A stretch of DNA of 64,000 nt from Brevibacterium sanguinis (GTDB lineage: Bacteria > Actinomycetota > Actinomycetes > Actinomycetales > Brevibacteriaceae), in NCBI RefSeq assembly GCF_003315415.1, contig NZ_QNSB01000008.1, positions 62,001 to 126,000 on the forward strand, given 5' to 3'. The notes beneath the pieces are model-generated. The model was not told the origin of the DNA. It ran no database searches and saw only the letters and a list, made by a program, of their open reading frames with translations. The position numbers were made by a program, and so were the translations under genes. Below, one piece after another: positions 40,605 through 50,109 of the stretch (its first letter is position 1; each line of letters opens with the position of its first letter).

Positions 40605-42083
40605 GTGAGCGCGTCCGCTGGCATGGGTGCCGTGGGACCCGGGACCACCCGATCCGGGATCGATGGTGCCGGGGCCCGAGCGCCCTCCGCGGACGGTGGA
40701 CCTGACGCCGACACCGCCTCCGCGGACGGTGGACCGGACACGGACACCGCCTCCGCGGACGGTGATGCAGGGACCAGCGCCCGAGAAGCGGCGGCCGTGA
40801 ACGAGGTGCTCGCGACCGCGGCCAGGGAGTCGCGGTCGCGGATCATCGCGCTCCTGGCCTCGGCCACCGGTGACATCGAACTCGCCGAGGATGCGGTGGC
40901 GACCGCATTCGAGCGCGCGCTCCACCGATGGTCCGAGACCGGGATCCCGGACAATCCCGCCGCCTGGCTGCTCACTGTCGCGCGCAACCACCAACGCGAT
41001 GTGTGGAAGTCCTCGGCGCACCGTTCGCGAACGGAGTTCGACGAGGCATGGACGACCGCGGATGAGCGCCTATCCCCGCATGCTTCGGGGGCCTTCGCCG
41101 AGGCGACCGACGAGATCGAGGACCGACGCCTGGCGCTCCTCTTCGTCTGCGCGCATCCGGCCATCGACCCGGCGGTGCGGACACCGCTCATGCTCCAGGT
41201 CGTCCTCGGGTTCGAGGCCGCCGACATCGCCCGGGCGTTCGCCGTCCCGACCACGACGATGGCCCAGCGACTCGTGCGCGCGAAACGGCGGATCAGGGAC
41301 GCGCGGATTCCCTTCGTCGTCCCGTCACTGACTGACCTGCCCGCCCAGCGACCCCTGCCCGACCAGGGCCAGGACCGGAGCCTCGACCGAGCCCTTCCCG
41401 ACCGACTGACCGCCGTGCTCGAAGCCGTCTACGGCTGCCTGGCGATCGCCTGGGCGGAGAGCCCGGACACCGACCTGGCGGAGTCGATGAGCCACGAGGC
41501 GCTCTTCCTCGCCCGCACGCTGACCACCCTCGTGGATTCCGAACCCGAGGTCCACGGCCTGGCCGCGCTCGTCTCCTTCTCGCTCTCCCGCGCACCCGCC
41601 CGGGGCGGGGACTACGTCCCTGTCGAGGAACAGGACCCCGCCGATTGGGACCGGCGCCTCATCGCCGAGGGTGAGCGGCACCTGCGTCGCGCCCTGTCCT
41701 TCGAGAGGCCGGGCAGGTTCACGCTCGAGGCGGCGATGCAGGCCGTCCATGCCGATCGGGCCCGGACGGGGCGAACGGACTGGTCGGCTCTCCTGGTCCT
41801 GGTCAGGGCCCTCACCGTCATCGCGCCCACACTCGGCGCGCGAGTCGCACGGGCCGCGATCACCCTGCGCGCCGACGGTGCCGAGCAGGCACTCTCCCTG
41901 CTCGCCGAGGTGGCCGAGGATCCCGCCGCCGACCGCTTCCAGCCGTATTGGGCCACCCTCGCCGAGGCACTGCGTCGGCAGCAGCGGACCGTCGAGGCTG
42001 CTGCGGCCTATGAGCGGGCGATCGCTCTGACGTCGCATGAGCCGACGGCACGGTGGCTCCGGCACCGGAACGCGGACCTCTGA
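40605..42083 (+). CDS. ECF42-type RNA polymerase sigma factor with C-terminal TPR-like domain
   Basis: A 492-residue protein. Sigma region 2 (DIELAEDAVATAFERALHRW...NPAAWLLTVARNHQRDVWK) and region 4 (EAADIARAFAVPTTTMAQRLVRAKRRIRDA) are followed by a long DUF6596/TPR-like C-terminal domain, as in ECF42. No anti-sigma factor is adjacent, in line with domain-based control. GTG 40605 is chosen for its GGCGAGGG site. The first 70 residues are low-complexity and contain an in-frame 33-bp tandem repeat (40685-40764) giving SADGGPDADTA units. Confidence 0.85.
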   Translation: MSASAGMGAVGPGTTRSGIDGAGARAPSADGGPDADTASADGGPDTDTASADGDAGTSAREAAAVNEVLATAARESRSRIIALLASATGDIELAEDAVATAFERALHRWSETGIPDNPAAWLLTVARNHQRDVWKSSAHRSRTEFDEAWTTADERLSPHASGAFAEATDEIEDRRLALLFVCAHPAIDPAVRTPLMLQVVLGFEAADIARAFAVPTTTMAQRLVRAKRRIRDARIPFVVPSLTDLPAQRPLPDQGQDRSLDRALPDRLTAVLEAVYGCLAIAWAESPDTDLAESMSHEALFLARTLTTLVDSEPEVHGLAALVSFSLSRAPARGGDYVPVEEQDPADWDRRLIAEGERHLRRALSFERPGRFTLEAAMQAVHADRARTGRTDWSALLVLVRALTVIAPTLGARVARAAITLRADGAEQALSLLAEVAEDPAADRFQPYWATLAEALRRQQRTVEAAAAYERAIALTSHEPTARWLRHRNADL

Positions 42084-42210
42084 GCGGCACGGCCGGATCA
42101 GGCGCGGATTTCCAGGTCGCTCAGGGTCGAATTCCGCGGCGGATGTCGACTCTTATCGACCGGGAGATCCGGTGGACGCCCACGCCGGGACGCGCGACCG
42201 AGTCGTCGTC

Positions 42211-43458
42211 TCAGTCCTCGCCGACCACGAACTCATCGAAGGCCAGGCCGGGAGCAAGAATGTCCGCGGCACGGCGGATGCGCTCGGCCGTGAGCTCGCT
42301 GATCGTCGTGAATTCCGCACCCGCCGAATCGTCCGCACCCGCAGCCCCGCCGGGGACCCCCGCCGCCACTGCTCCACCGGACACCCGCGCCCCGACTCGC
42401 CGGCGCAGCGGTTCGGGCGTCTGGACGAGGATGAACGTCCGTCTGCCCTCGTCGCGCCGATTGGCCGCCATCACCGCCTCGGCGGTCGTGCCGGAGCCGG
42501 CGAAGAAGTCGAGGACGATCGCATCCGGGTCGAAGAACGTCTGCGAGGCCACGAGGGTCTTCACCAGGTCGACCGGCTTGGGATAGCTGAACACCCCGCC
42601 CAGGCCCAGCCTGTCGAGGTCGTTGTGCCCGCCCAGGGCCTTGATGATCGAGTAGAGCTTCGAACTCGCCTTCTCGGCCGGGGTCACCCGCACCACGGCA
42701 TGCTTCCCGCCCGACCACGGGCGCAGGATGTAATCGCCCGAGGCCAGCTTCGCGTCCACCTCGGCGAGCTTCTTCGCGCCCTTGACCGCGAGGATGTCCT
42801 CGTACATCAGGCGCCTCTCCTGACCGCGGACGTAACGGCCGAAGCCCGCGCGGAGCACGTCGGTCTCGACGAGCATCCGCCTGCCGTCGATGACCTCGAG
42901 CTTCGCCGGGGCCTTCTTCTCGGTGAGGAACGGCCCCACCTGCTCGGCGTCCTTCCCCCAGACGTGGACGTAGTCATGGCCGCGGACGAAGGACGGGGAG
43001 TTCCCACCGCCCTTGGCGCGCTGGTGGATGAGGGTGCCGAGCGAGTTCTCCTCGCCGAAGATCTCGTGGCCGAGCAGCTGCGCCCAGGCGCTCTCCCCGT
43101 CGTCGAGGTGGAGGAAGAGGACGCCGTCGTCGCGCAAGAGCTCCCGGGCGAGCATGAGCCGCGGCGTCATGAAGCTCAGCCAGCTGGCATGGTCGTGGCC
43201 GTGGTCCTTGTACGCGAGCGCGCTGCCCGTGTTGTACGGCGGGTCGATGTAGACGACCTTGACGCGGCCGCGGTGCGTGCACAGGAGCGCGGTGAGCGCG
43301 GGCAGGTTGTCACCGACGACGAGGTGGTTCCCGCCGATCTCGGGGACGGCGCGCTCACCTCGGCGGAGGAGGTGAGGGGAGGGGCGCGAGGAGGAGATCG
43401 ACTCCCGACCGAGGGCGAAGGCCGCGGCCTTGCCGGGCCAGTCCAGGGTGGTCCTCAT
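42211..43458 (-). CDS. Orphan beta-class DNA methyltransferase (Mod-like, N6-A or N4-C)
   Basis: A 415-residue DNA methylase. Motif IV is VVYIDPPYNTGSALAY and motif I is LDFFAGSGTTAEAVM, in the IV-before-I order of the beta class. The intervening ~200 residues form the target-recognition region (RAKGGGNSPSFVRGHDYVHVWGKD, as in type III Mod subunits). It is shorter than a typical type III Mod (about 600 residues), and no restriction subunit lies in the window. An epigenetic or defence-orphan role is possible. The C-terminal 60 residues include a Gly/Ala-rich loop. Confidence 0.82.
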   Translation of the reverse strand: MRTTLDWPGKAAAFALGRESISSSRPSPHLLRRGERAVPEIGGNHLVVGDNLPALTALLCTHRGRVKVVYIDPPYNTGSALAYKDHGHDHASWLSFMTPRLMLARELLRDDGVLFLHLDDGESAWAQLLGHEIFGEENSLGTLIHQRAKGGGNSPSFVRGHDYVHVWGKDAEQVGPFLTEKKAPAKLEVIDGRRMLVETDVLRAGFGRYVRGQERRLMYEDILAVKGAKKLAEVDAKLASGDYILRPWSGGKHAVVRVTPAEKASSKLYSIIKALGGHNDLDRLGLGGVFSYPKPVDLVKTLVASQTFFDPDAIVLDFFAGSGTTAEAVMAANRRDEGRRTFILVQTPEPLRRRVGARVSGGAVAAGVPGGAAGADDSAGAEFTTISELTAERIRRAADILAPGLAFDEFVVGED

Positions 43459-43495
43459 CCTTCTCCTCGCCGGTGATCAGTGCCAAGATTGCTGT

Positions 43496-45181
43496 ATGAG
43501 TATCGCACGTGTGGCAGTGGTGGGCGCGGGGCTCGTCGGCCTGGCCGTGGCCCGGGAAATCAGCGAGCGGTTGCCCGACGCGCAGGTCACCGTCTTCGAC
43601 AAGGAGGATGGTGTCGCGGCGCACCAGAGCGGGCACACCTCGGGGATCGTCGACGCGGGGCTCGAGGAGGAGCCGAACTCGCTCTCGGCGGCGCTGACCC
43701 GCCGAGGCGTGGAGCGGCTGGTGCCCTACATCAGCGAACGCGGCATCCCCTACCGCGAATGCGGGCAGCTCGTCGTCGCCCAGGACACCGACGACGCCGA
43801 CCGGCTCGAGGAGATGCTCGCCCGCGCCGAGGCGAACGGGGTTCCGGGAGTGCGCCTCCTCGACCGCACCCGGATGCGCGAGATCGAGCCGCACTGCCGC
43901 GGTGTCCTCGCCCTGTACTCGCCGCACACCGCGGTCATCGACTTCCCCGCCCTCGCCGAGGCCCTCGCCTCCGACGTCAGGGCCGTCGGCGGAGAGATCC
44001 GCCTCGGCACCGAGATCACCGGCATCGATGTCATGGCCGATGAGGTGCGTCTGCGGGCGCGACTCGTGCAGCCTGCGAGCGATGCCGGGCCCGAGACCGA
44101 CGACCGGCCGACCGGGTCCGGTCGTGGTCGGGGCGCGGACGGGGCGTCAGAGACGGACGGATCGCGGGGCGGGCACGAACCGGGCGGATCTCGGAGCGAG
44201 GACGTGTCGGCCGCGCCGGGCGGGCCTCGGCGCGGCGACGCCGCTGACGATCTCGACGAGCAGGTCCAGGAGGTTCCCCGGACCTACCGCGGTCGCGACG
44301 CGGGCCCGGTGATCGGGCTCGGGGATGAGCTGCGCAGCAGGTTCGGCGACAAGTCGTGGTTCAAGCAGGTGGAGGAGACGCTCGACAAGTGGGGCGAGAA
44401 GATGTCCGGTGGAGGAGGCGACTTCGGCAGCGAGTTCCCGGGTCCCGGGCGCGAGCGCCCGGATGGCGGGCACGGCACCGACGACGTCCGCCCGGAGCCC
44501 GGGACCGGACATCAGCGCACCCGGCAGCCGCGCACCCCGGACGAGGACGCCGGCTCCTTCGATCTCGTCGTCCTCGCCGCAGGCCTCCACGCCGACCGGC
44601 TGGCCGCCACCGCCGGACTCGACCCCGAACCCCGGATCATCCCGTTCACCAGCGACTTCTTCGTCATGGCCGAACCGGACGCCGAGGTGGTGGGCGGCGT
44701 CATCAGCTCCGTGCCCGACCCCTCGGCACCGCTGACCCGGACCGTCCTGGCCAGAGGGATCACCGGCAGCCTGCTCCTCGGACCGAACACCTACCCGTCC
44801 CTCGGACGCGAGGCCTACGGGCGCCGCGACGTCGACTTCGGCGACCTGGGGTCGACCCTCGGCTTCGGCGGGTTCTGGAAGTTCGCCTCGCAGAACGCGA
44901 AGACCGCGATGCGGGGAGCGAAAGCCGTTGTGAGCACCTCGGCGTTCGTCGAGGGAGTGCAGCGGTACGTGCCCGACATCAGGGCGGGCGCGGTGAAGCC
45001 GGGACCGCGCGGCGTCCATTCCCAGGCCATCGACGCGACGGGCGAACTGCGCGACGAGCTCATCGTCACCACTCGCGGCAGGCTGACGGAGGTGAGGAAC
45101 GTCCCGAGGTGGGGCGCCGCCTCGGCGCTCGCCCTGGCCGAGCACATCGCGGACAGGGCACTGAGGGTCCACCACCGCTGA
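43496..45181 (+). CDS. FAD-dependent L-2-hydroxyglutarate oxidase-like (LhgO) with 160-aa disordered insert
   Basis: A 561-residue DAO-family protein. The FAD dinucleotide fold is ARVAVVGAGLVGLAVAREI. HQSGHTSGIVDAGL matches the LhgO active-site region, and FDLVVLAAGLHADRLAATAGLDPEPRIIPFTSDFF the second half. E. coli LhgO is about 420 residues; the excess is residues about 191-352, an Asp/Gly/Arg/Ser-rich stretch with no fold signature. It oxidises L-2-hydroxyglutarate to 2-oxoglutarate, passing electrons to quinone or oxygen. ATG 43496; no clear Shine-Dalgarno. Confidence 0.75.
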   Translation: MSIARVAVVGAGLVGLAVAREISERLPDAQVTVFDKEDGVAAHQSGHTSGIVDAGLEEEPNSLSAALTRRGVERLVPYISERGIPYRECGQLVVAQDTDDADRLEEMLARAEANGVPGVRLLDRTRMREIEPHCRGVLALYSPHTAVIDFPALAEALASDVRAVGGEIRLGTEITGIDVMADEVRLRARLVQPASDAGPETDDRPTGSGRGRGADGASETDGSRGGHEPGGSRSEDVSAAPGGPRRGDAADDLDEQVQEVPRTYRGRDAGPVIGLGDELRSRFGDKSWFKQVEETLDKWGEKMSGGGGDFGSEFPGPGRERPDGGHGTDDVRPEPGTGHQRTRQPRTPDEDAGSFDLVVLAAGLHADRLAATAGLDPEPRIIPFTSDFFVMAEPDAEVVGGVISSVPDPSAPLTRTVLARGITGSLLLGPNTYPSLGREAYGRRDVDFGDLGSTLGFGGFWKFASQNAKTAMRGAKAVVSTSAFVEGVQRYVPDIRAGAVKPGPRGVHSQAIDATGELRDELIVTTRGRLTEVRNVPRWGAASALALAEHIADRALRVHHR

Positions 45182-45217
45182 CGGGACGCCGACCCCGCAG
45201 AGGAGTGTTCCGCCCCC

Positions 45218-46669
45218 TCACTGCGAGTGGCGTTCGAGGAACTCGTAGACCTCGGTGTCGTCGACGCCCGGCAGAGCCCCGGGCGGCACCGCCGCGAGGA
45301 GGGAAGCGTGCATCCGGGCCGCAGGCATAGCCTGGCTCGCCCACTTCTCCGCCAGCTCCTCCGGGGCCTGCCGGCAGCATCCCGGATCGGGGCAGCCCGA
45401 GCGGGAGCGGATCGGGGATTCGCGGCCCTCGAACCACTTGACGTGGGCGAAGGGAACCCCGACGCTGATGGCGAAGTCACCTCCGGGCAGCACCCTGGCC
45501 GTGCACCAGTAGGAGCCGGCGGGGGTGTCCGTGTACTGGTAGTAGGGGCTGAAGCGGTCGGCGACACCGAACACGGTGCGTGAGGTGAAGCGTTTGCACG
45601 CGAACTGACCCTCGATCGCGCCGAGCGGGTCGGTGGGGAAGGGCAGTCCGTCGTTCGAGTACGCCTTGTGGATCGTGCCCGAGGTGTGGACCTTCATGAA
45701 GTGGACGGGCAGACCCAGGTGCTCGGTCGCGAGGTTCGTGAACCGGTGCGCTGCCATCTCGTAGCCGACCCCGAACACGTCCCTCAGATGCTCGACGGAC
45801 AGCTCGCGCTTCCGCTTCGCCTCGGTGAGGATCGGCACCGCCGCGCTCTCGGGCAGCAGCACCGCGGCGGCGAGGTAGTTGGCCTCGACCCGCTGCTGGA
45901 GGAACTCGCGGAAGTCCTTGGGGGAATCCTGCCCGAGGACATGCTGGGCCAGAGCGGTGAGCATGTGCGAGCGCGGATCGAAGGCGGCGTCCTCGTTCGA
46001 CAGGTAGAGGCGCCGGTTGACGGTGTCGGAGATCGACCGGGTCGACTTCGGCAGGTCGGAGACGTAGTGGAGGCTGAACCCGAGCTTCTCCGCGATCATC
46101 GCCGTCTGGCGCTGGGAGACCGTGCCGGACTCGTAGCCGACGAGGTCGAGCAGCTCCGCGGCCTGCGCCTCGAGCTCGGGGAAGTAGTTGTTCCTCGCCC
46201 GCATCCTCTCCCGCAGCTCGCGATTGGCCCGCCGCGCCTCCTCGGGCGTCGCAGCCCTGCGGGCGAGCACCTCGGCGAGCTGACGCTGCAGACCGACGAT
46301 CGCCTCGAGGGCATCGTGGGGCAGGGACTTCGTGCGCACCTGCGGCAGTCCCAGCGAGGAGTACATGGGGGAGGCCTGGTAGCGCTCGGCCTCGAGCTCG
46401 AGGGCCTGCCGGTCGTCGACCGGGGTGGGGTCGAGGAGATCGGCGATATCGACGTCGAGGGACGTGGCGATGGCGGTGAGCAGTGACACGGAAGTTTCTC
46501 GCTTCCCGTTCTCGATCGTCGAGATCTGCGAGGCCGCACGCCCTACGCGTTCACCCAGGTCACTGAGCGTCAGACCGCGCTGTTTGCGAAAGAATCGGAT
46601 TCTTCTGCCGACGCTGAGGCTGTCGGGTTGGGGCTCGTCGACGAGTGGATCGGCGATCTGCTGGGTCAT
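45218..46669 (-). CDS. ramB: RamB-type regulator of acetate/glyoxylate metabolism
   Basis: A 483-residue ScfR/RamB protein. An N-terminal XRE HTH (IRFFRKQRGLTLSDLGERVGRAASQISTIENGKRE) is followed by the long helical DUF2083/IrrE-like domain and a C-terminal cysteine cluster (GCPDPGCC). Corynebacterium RamB represses or activates aceA/aceB and related genes. It is divergent from aceA. The ATG at 46669 is favoured over an upstream extension with no homology. I find no intact TTTGCAAA box in the divergent region. Confidence 0.85.
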   Translation of the reverse strand: MTQQIADPLVDEPQPDSLSVGRRIRFFRKQRGLTLSDLGERVGRAASQISTIENGKRETSVSLLTAIATSLDVDIADLLDPTPVDDRQALELEAERYQASPMYSSLGLPQVRTKSLPHDALEAIVGLQRQLAEVLARRAATPEEARRANRELRERMRARNNYFPELEAQAAELLDLVGYESGTVSQRQTAMIAEKLGFSLHYVSDLPKSTRSISDTVNRRLYLSNEDAAFDPRSHMLTALAQHVLGQDSPKDFREFLQQRVEANYLAAAVLLPESAAVPILTEAKRKRELSVEHLRDVFGVGYEMAAHRFTNLATEHLGLPVHFMKVHTSGTIHKAYSNDGLPFPTDPLGAIEGQFACKRFTSRTVFGVADRFSPYYQYTDTPAGSYWCTARVLPGGDFAISVGVPFAHVKWFEGRESPIRSRSGCPDPGCCRQAPEELAEKWASQAMPAARMHASLLAAVPPGALPGVDDTEVYEFLERHSQ

Positions 46670-46848
46670 GACGGCTTCCTCCGAGGATGGGGGCGTGTGG
46701 AAGGGCGATGGGACAAGTATGTCAGAGGTCACAAATTCCGTAAACGAGAAGAATCGGTGTTTTTCATCGGATATTTGCCTGCTGAGCTCTCTCCGACCGC
46801 GACAGAATGACAACACGGACACCGAATCGATGAAATCGAGGAGCAGAC
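46670..46848. promoter_or_regulatory. Divergent ramB/aceA promoter region
   Basis: A 179-base, comparatively A/T-rich gap between divergent ramB and aceA, with GTGTTTTTCATCGGATATTTGC in its centre. It must carry both promoters. No perfect palindrome or recognised RamA/RamB box is visible. Confidence 0.6.
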
Positions 46849-48141
46849 ATGACTGAGAACACCGCCGACCAGCTGCACGACGTGGAGACCCTCCGCCGCG
46901 ACTGGGCCACCAACCCCCGGTGGTCGGGAGTCGCCCGAGAGTACTCGCCCGAGGATGTCGTCAGACTGCGTGGCTCGGTCGTCGAGGAGCACACCCTGGC
47001 CCGGCGCGGCGCCGAGAAGCTGTGGGAGTCGATCCACACCGAGGACTTCGTCAACGCCCTGGGCGCGCTGACCGGCAACCAGGCGGTCCAGCAGGTCAAG
47101 GCCGGTCTCAAGGCCATCTACCTCTCCGGCTGGCAGGTCGCCGCCGACGCGAACCTCTCCGGTCACACCTACCCGGACCAGTCGATCTACCCGGCCAACT
47201 CGGTGCCCGCCGTCGTCCGCCGGATCAACAACGCGCTCATGCGTGCCGACCAGATCGAGCACGCCGAGGGCATCAGCACCGTCGAGGACTGGTTGGTCCC
47301 GATCGTCGCCGACGCCGAGGCCGGCTTCGGCGGTCCACTCAACGCCTTCGAGCTGATGAAGGGCATGATCAACGCGGGTGCCGCCGGGGTCCACTGGGAG
47401 GACCAGCTCGCGAGCGAGAAGAAGTGCGGTCACCTCGGCGGGAAGGTCCTCATCCCGACCTCGCAGCACATCCGCACCCTGCAGTCGGCGCGTCTGGCCG
47501 CCGACGTCGAGAACGTGCCCTCGGTCATCGTCGCCCGCACGGACGCCGATGCCGCCACCCTCATCACCACCGATGTCGACGAACGGGACCGTCCGTTCAT
47601 CACCGGAGAACGGACGGCGGAGGGATACTACAAGGTGCGCAACGGCCTCGAGGCCTGCATCGCCCGCGGCAACGCCTACGCGCCGTACTCCGATCTGCTG
47701 TGGATGGAGACCTCCCTGCCGGATCTCGATATCGCCCGTCAGTTCGCCGAGGCGATCAAGGCCGAGCACCCCGATCAGCTGCTCGCCTACAACTGCTCGC
47801 CGTCGTTCAACTGGAAGAAGCACCTCGACGACGCGACGATCGCGAAGTTCCAGCGGGAGCTCGGGGCGATGGGCTACAAGTTCCAGTTCATCACCCTCGC
47901 CGGCTTCCACGCCCTCAACTACTCGATGTTCGACCTCGCCCACGGCTACGCCCGCGAGCAGATGAAGGCCTACGTCGATCTGCAGGAGCGCGAGTTCGCC
48001 GCCGAGGAGCGCGGTTACACCGCGACGAAGCATCAGCGCGAGGTCGGCACCGGCTACTTCGACCTCGTCTCGACCGCGGTCAACCCCGAGGGGTCGACCC
48101 TGGCCCTGAGCGGATCGACCGAAGAGGCCCAGTTCCACTGA
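46849..48141 (+). CDS. aceA: Isocitrate lyase
   Basis: A 430-residue isocitrate lyase. The catalytic loop KKCGHLGG (with Cys nucleophile) is intact. [39 protein letters not shown] binds Mg2+-glyoxylate, and [11 protein letters not shown] lies near the C-terminus. It splits isocitrate into glyoxylate and succinate for growth on acetate or fatty acids. ATG 46849 follows AGGAGCAGAC. Two malate synthases follow on the same strand, giving a complete glyoxylate shunt. Confidence 0.97.
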   Translation: MTENTADQLHDVETLRRDWATNPRWSGVAREYSPEDVVRLRGSVVEEHTLARRGAEKLWESIHTEDFVNALGALTGNQAVQQVKAGLKAIYLSGWQVAADANLSGHTYPDQSIYPANSVPAVVRRINNALMRADQIEHAEGISTVEDWLVPIVADAEAGFGGPLNAFELMKGMINAGAAGVHWEDQLASEKKCGHLGGKVLIPTSQHIRTLQSARLAADVENVPSVIVARTDADAATLITTDVDERDRPFITGERTAEGYYKVRNGLEACIARGNAYAPYSDLLWMETSLPDLDIARQFAEAIKAEHPDQLLAYNCSPSFNWKKHLDDATIAKFQRELGAMGYKFQFITLAGFHALNYSMFDLAHGYAREQMKAYVDLQEREFAAEERGYTATKHQREVGTGYFDLVSTAVNPEGSTLALSGSTEEAQFH

Positions 48142-48195
48142 GCCGTTCCACCGTCCACCACTGACATTCGCACCGACCGGGTGAGGAGAAGCCCA

Positions 48196-49815
48196 ATGTC
48201 ACACATCAGAGTCAACGCACCGATCGAACCCGGCTTCGACACCGTCCTGACCGCACCGGCACTCGACTTCGTCGCAGCCCTGCACGACCGCTTCGCACGA
48301 CCCCTCGACTCGCTGCTCGAGAAGCGCCGAGCCCGTGCCGCGGCCATGGACGGCGGCACGCTGCCGCGGTTCGCCGCCGAGACCGCTCGCATCCGCACCG
48401 ACCTCTCCTGGCAGGTCGCAGGATCGGTCGGCGCACCGGGACTCGAGGACCGCCGGGTCGAGCTCGTCGGCCCGGTCACCGATGCCGACGCCGTCGCGGC
48501 CCTCAACTCCCGGGCCTCGGTCTGGATCGCGGACTTCGAGGACTCGACGAGCCCGACGTGGAGCAATGTCATCGGCGGGCAGCTCACCCTGATGGACGCG
48601 GTGCACGGGCGCCTTGCCGGTGTCGACAATCCGACTCCCCCGACCATCGGGATGCGGCCGCGCGGCTGGCACCTGCCGGAGAAGCACCTCACCGTCGTTG
48701 ACGGCGAAGGTCGGGAATCGGATGCCTCCGGAGCACTGGTCGACTTCGGCCTCGGCTTCTTCCACAACGCCCGCCGCCTCGTCGACACCGGCTCCGGTCC
48801 CTACTTCTGGCTGCCGAAGATCGAATCGGCGCTCGAAGCCCGCCTGTGGAACCGGATCTTCGAGTTCGCGCAGGAGAGCCTCGGCCTCGAGCGGGGCACC
48901 ATCCGGGCGACCGTCCACATCGAGACGATCACGGCGACGTTCCAGATGGAGGAGATCCTCTGGGAGCTGCGGGAGCACTGCGCCGGCCTCCAGTCGGCGG
49001 GCTGGGACTACCTGTTCTCCGTCGTCAAGAGCTTCCGCAACCTCCCGCAGTTCATCCTCCCCGACAGGGAGAGGCTGACGAACGCCCTGCCGCTCATGCG
49101 GGCGTTCACCGACCGCCTGGTCTGGACGTGCCACCGCCGTGGGGCTCATGCGATCGGCACGATGAGCAACCTCATGAGGCACCATCCCGACGCCGACCAC
49201 GTCGCCGCCGAGTTCGAGCGGATGCGCGAGGACAAGGCACGCGAGGCCTGGCAGGGCTTCGACGGCACCTGGGTGGCCGACCCCGGCCTGGTGCCCGATG
49301 CGCTCGCGGTCTACGACGCGGCCCTCGGTGAGCGCTCCCACCAGCTGGACAATCTCCGCCCAGATGTCACCGTCTGCGCCGAGCACCTGCTCGACCTCAC
49401 CGGTCTCGAGCCGATCGTCACCGAGGCCGGCGTGCGGATCAACATCCGCGTCGCCATCGGCTACATCGACGAATGGCTGGGCGGGCGCGGACAGGTCGCC
49501 CTGGAGAACCTCCTCGAGGACGTCTCGACCGCGGAGATCTGCCGTTCGCAGATCTGGCAGTGGATCCGTCACGAGGTGAGGCTCGACAACGGTCGGCAGG
49601 TCACCCGGGAGCTCATTCAGGAGTACCTCGACGACGAGCTCACCCGGATGGGCCGGCGGCCCGACGACCACCTCGCCGAGGCGGTCGAGGTATTCCGTCG
49701 CTGCACCCTCGGCGAGGAGTTCCCCGAGTTCCTCACGATGCCGGTCTACAGCGAACACCTCGTCGAACGGGACACTTCCCGGAGCCCGGCGAAGGCGGCG
49801 ATCGCCGCGGCCTGA
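48196..49815 (+). CDS. aceB: Malate synthase A, first copy
   Basis: A 539-residue malate synthase A. RPRGWHLPEKH, ATVHIETITATFQMEEILWELREH and FDGTWVADPGLVP hold the catalytic Arg, Glu and Asp and the acetyl-CoA site. It condenses glyoxylate with acetyl-CoA. ATG 48196 follows GAGGAG, 54 bases after aceA. A strong hairpin lies between it and the second copy. Confidence 0.95.
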   Translation: MSHIRVNAPIEPGFDTVLTAPALDFVAALHDRFARPLDSLLEKRRARAAAMDGGTLPRFAAETARIRTDLSWQVAGSVGAPGLEDRRVELVGPVTDADAVAALNSRASVWIADFEDSTSPTWSNVIGGQLTLMDAVHGRLAGVDNPTPPTIGMRPRGWHLPEKHLTVVDGEGRESDASGALVDFGLGFFHNARRLVDTGSGPYFWLPKIESALEARLWNRIFEFAQESLGLERGTIRATVHIETITATFQMEEILWELREHCAGLQSAGWDYLFSVVKSFRNLPQFILPDRERLTNALPLMRAFTDRLVWTCHRRGAHAIGTMSNLMRHHPDADHVAAEFERMREDKAREAWQGFDGTWVADPGLVPDALAVYDAALGERSHQLDNLRPDVTVCAEHLLDLTGLEPIVTEAGVRINIRVAIGYIDEWLGGRGQVALENLLEDVSTAEICRSQIWQWIRHEVRLDNGRQVTRELIQEYLDDELTRMGRRPDDHLAEAVEVFRRCTLGEEFPEFLTMPVYSEHLVERDTSRSPAKAAIAAA

Positions 49816-49902
49816 GGTGGCCGGACCCGGCGGGTTCCGGCCTTCCCGCCCCGCCTCCGGGTCCTCGGAGGTCGGAGGCTCCGGGTTCCGCCCTCACGTA
49901 CC

Positions 49903-49953
49903 CGGCGCGGGTCGACGATGTTTTCATGGGGTTTGCATCGTCGGTCCGCGCCG
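49903..49953 (+). terminator. Hairpin and T-rich tail between the two malate synthases
   Basis: An 18-base stem with two mismatches (49903-49920 with 49936-49953) around a 15-base loop is followed by a T/C-rich stretch (49955-49990) containing several T runs. It probably ends most aceB1 transcripts. The 294-base gap also carries GGGTTTGCATCG, similar to but not an exact RamB box. Confidence 0.6.
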
Positions 49954-50109
49954 ACCCTTTCCCATCCTTTTCCCCTTCAGACCCTTTAGAATTGCACTCC
50001 CGGACCCGATTCCTCCGGTTCCGTTCGACCTCCCCGGGCACAGGGCCGCAGCCCGCCCGTGGGCTGCTCGGCGGAACTCGTCATCGACCGCAGGGTGAGG
50101 AGAGACGAC

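Noticed and set aside
42211-43458. A full restriction-modification locus
   Set aside because: Neighbours on both sides are a sigma factor and an FAD oxidase; no nuclease or specificity gene is visible.
46670-46848. RamB box (TTTGCAAA-type) in the ramB/aceA gap
   Set aside because: Only a TTTGC half is present; no intact or near-intact copy was found, so regulation is inferred from gene context alone.
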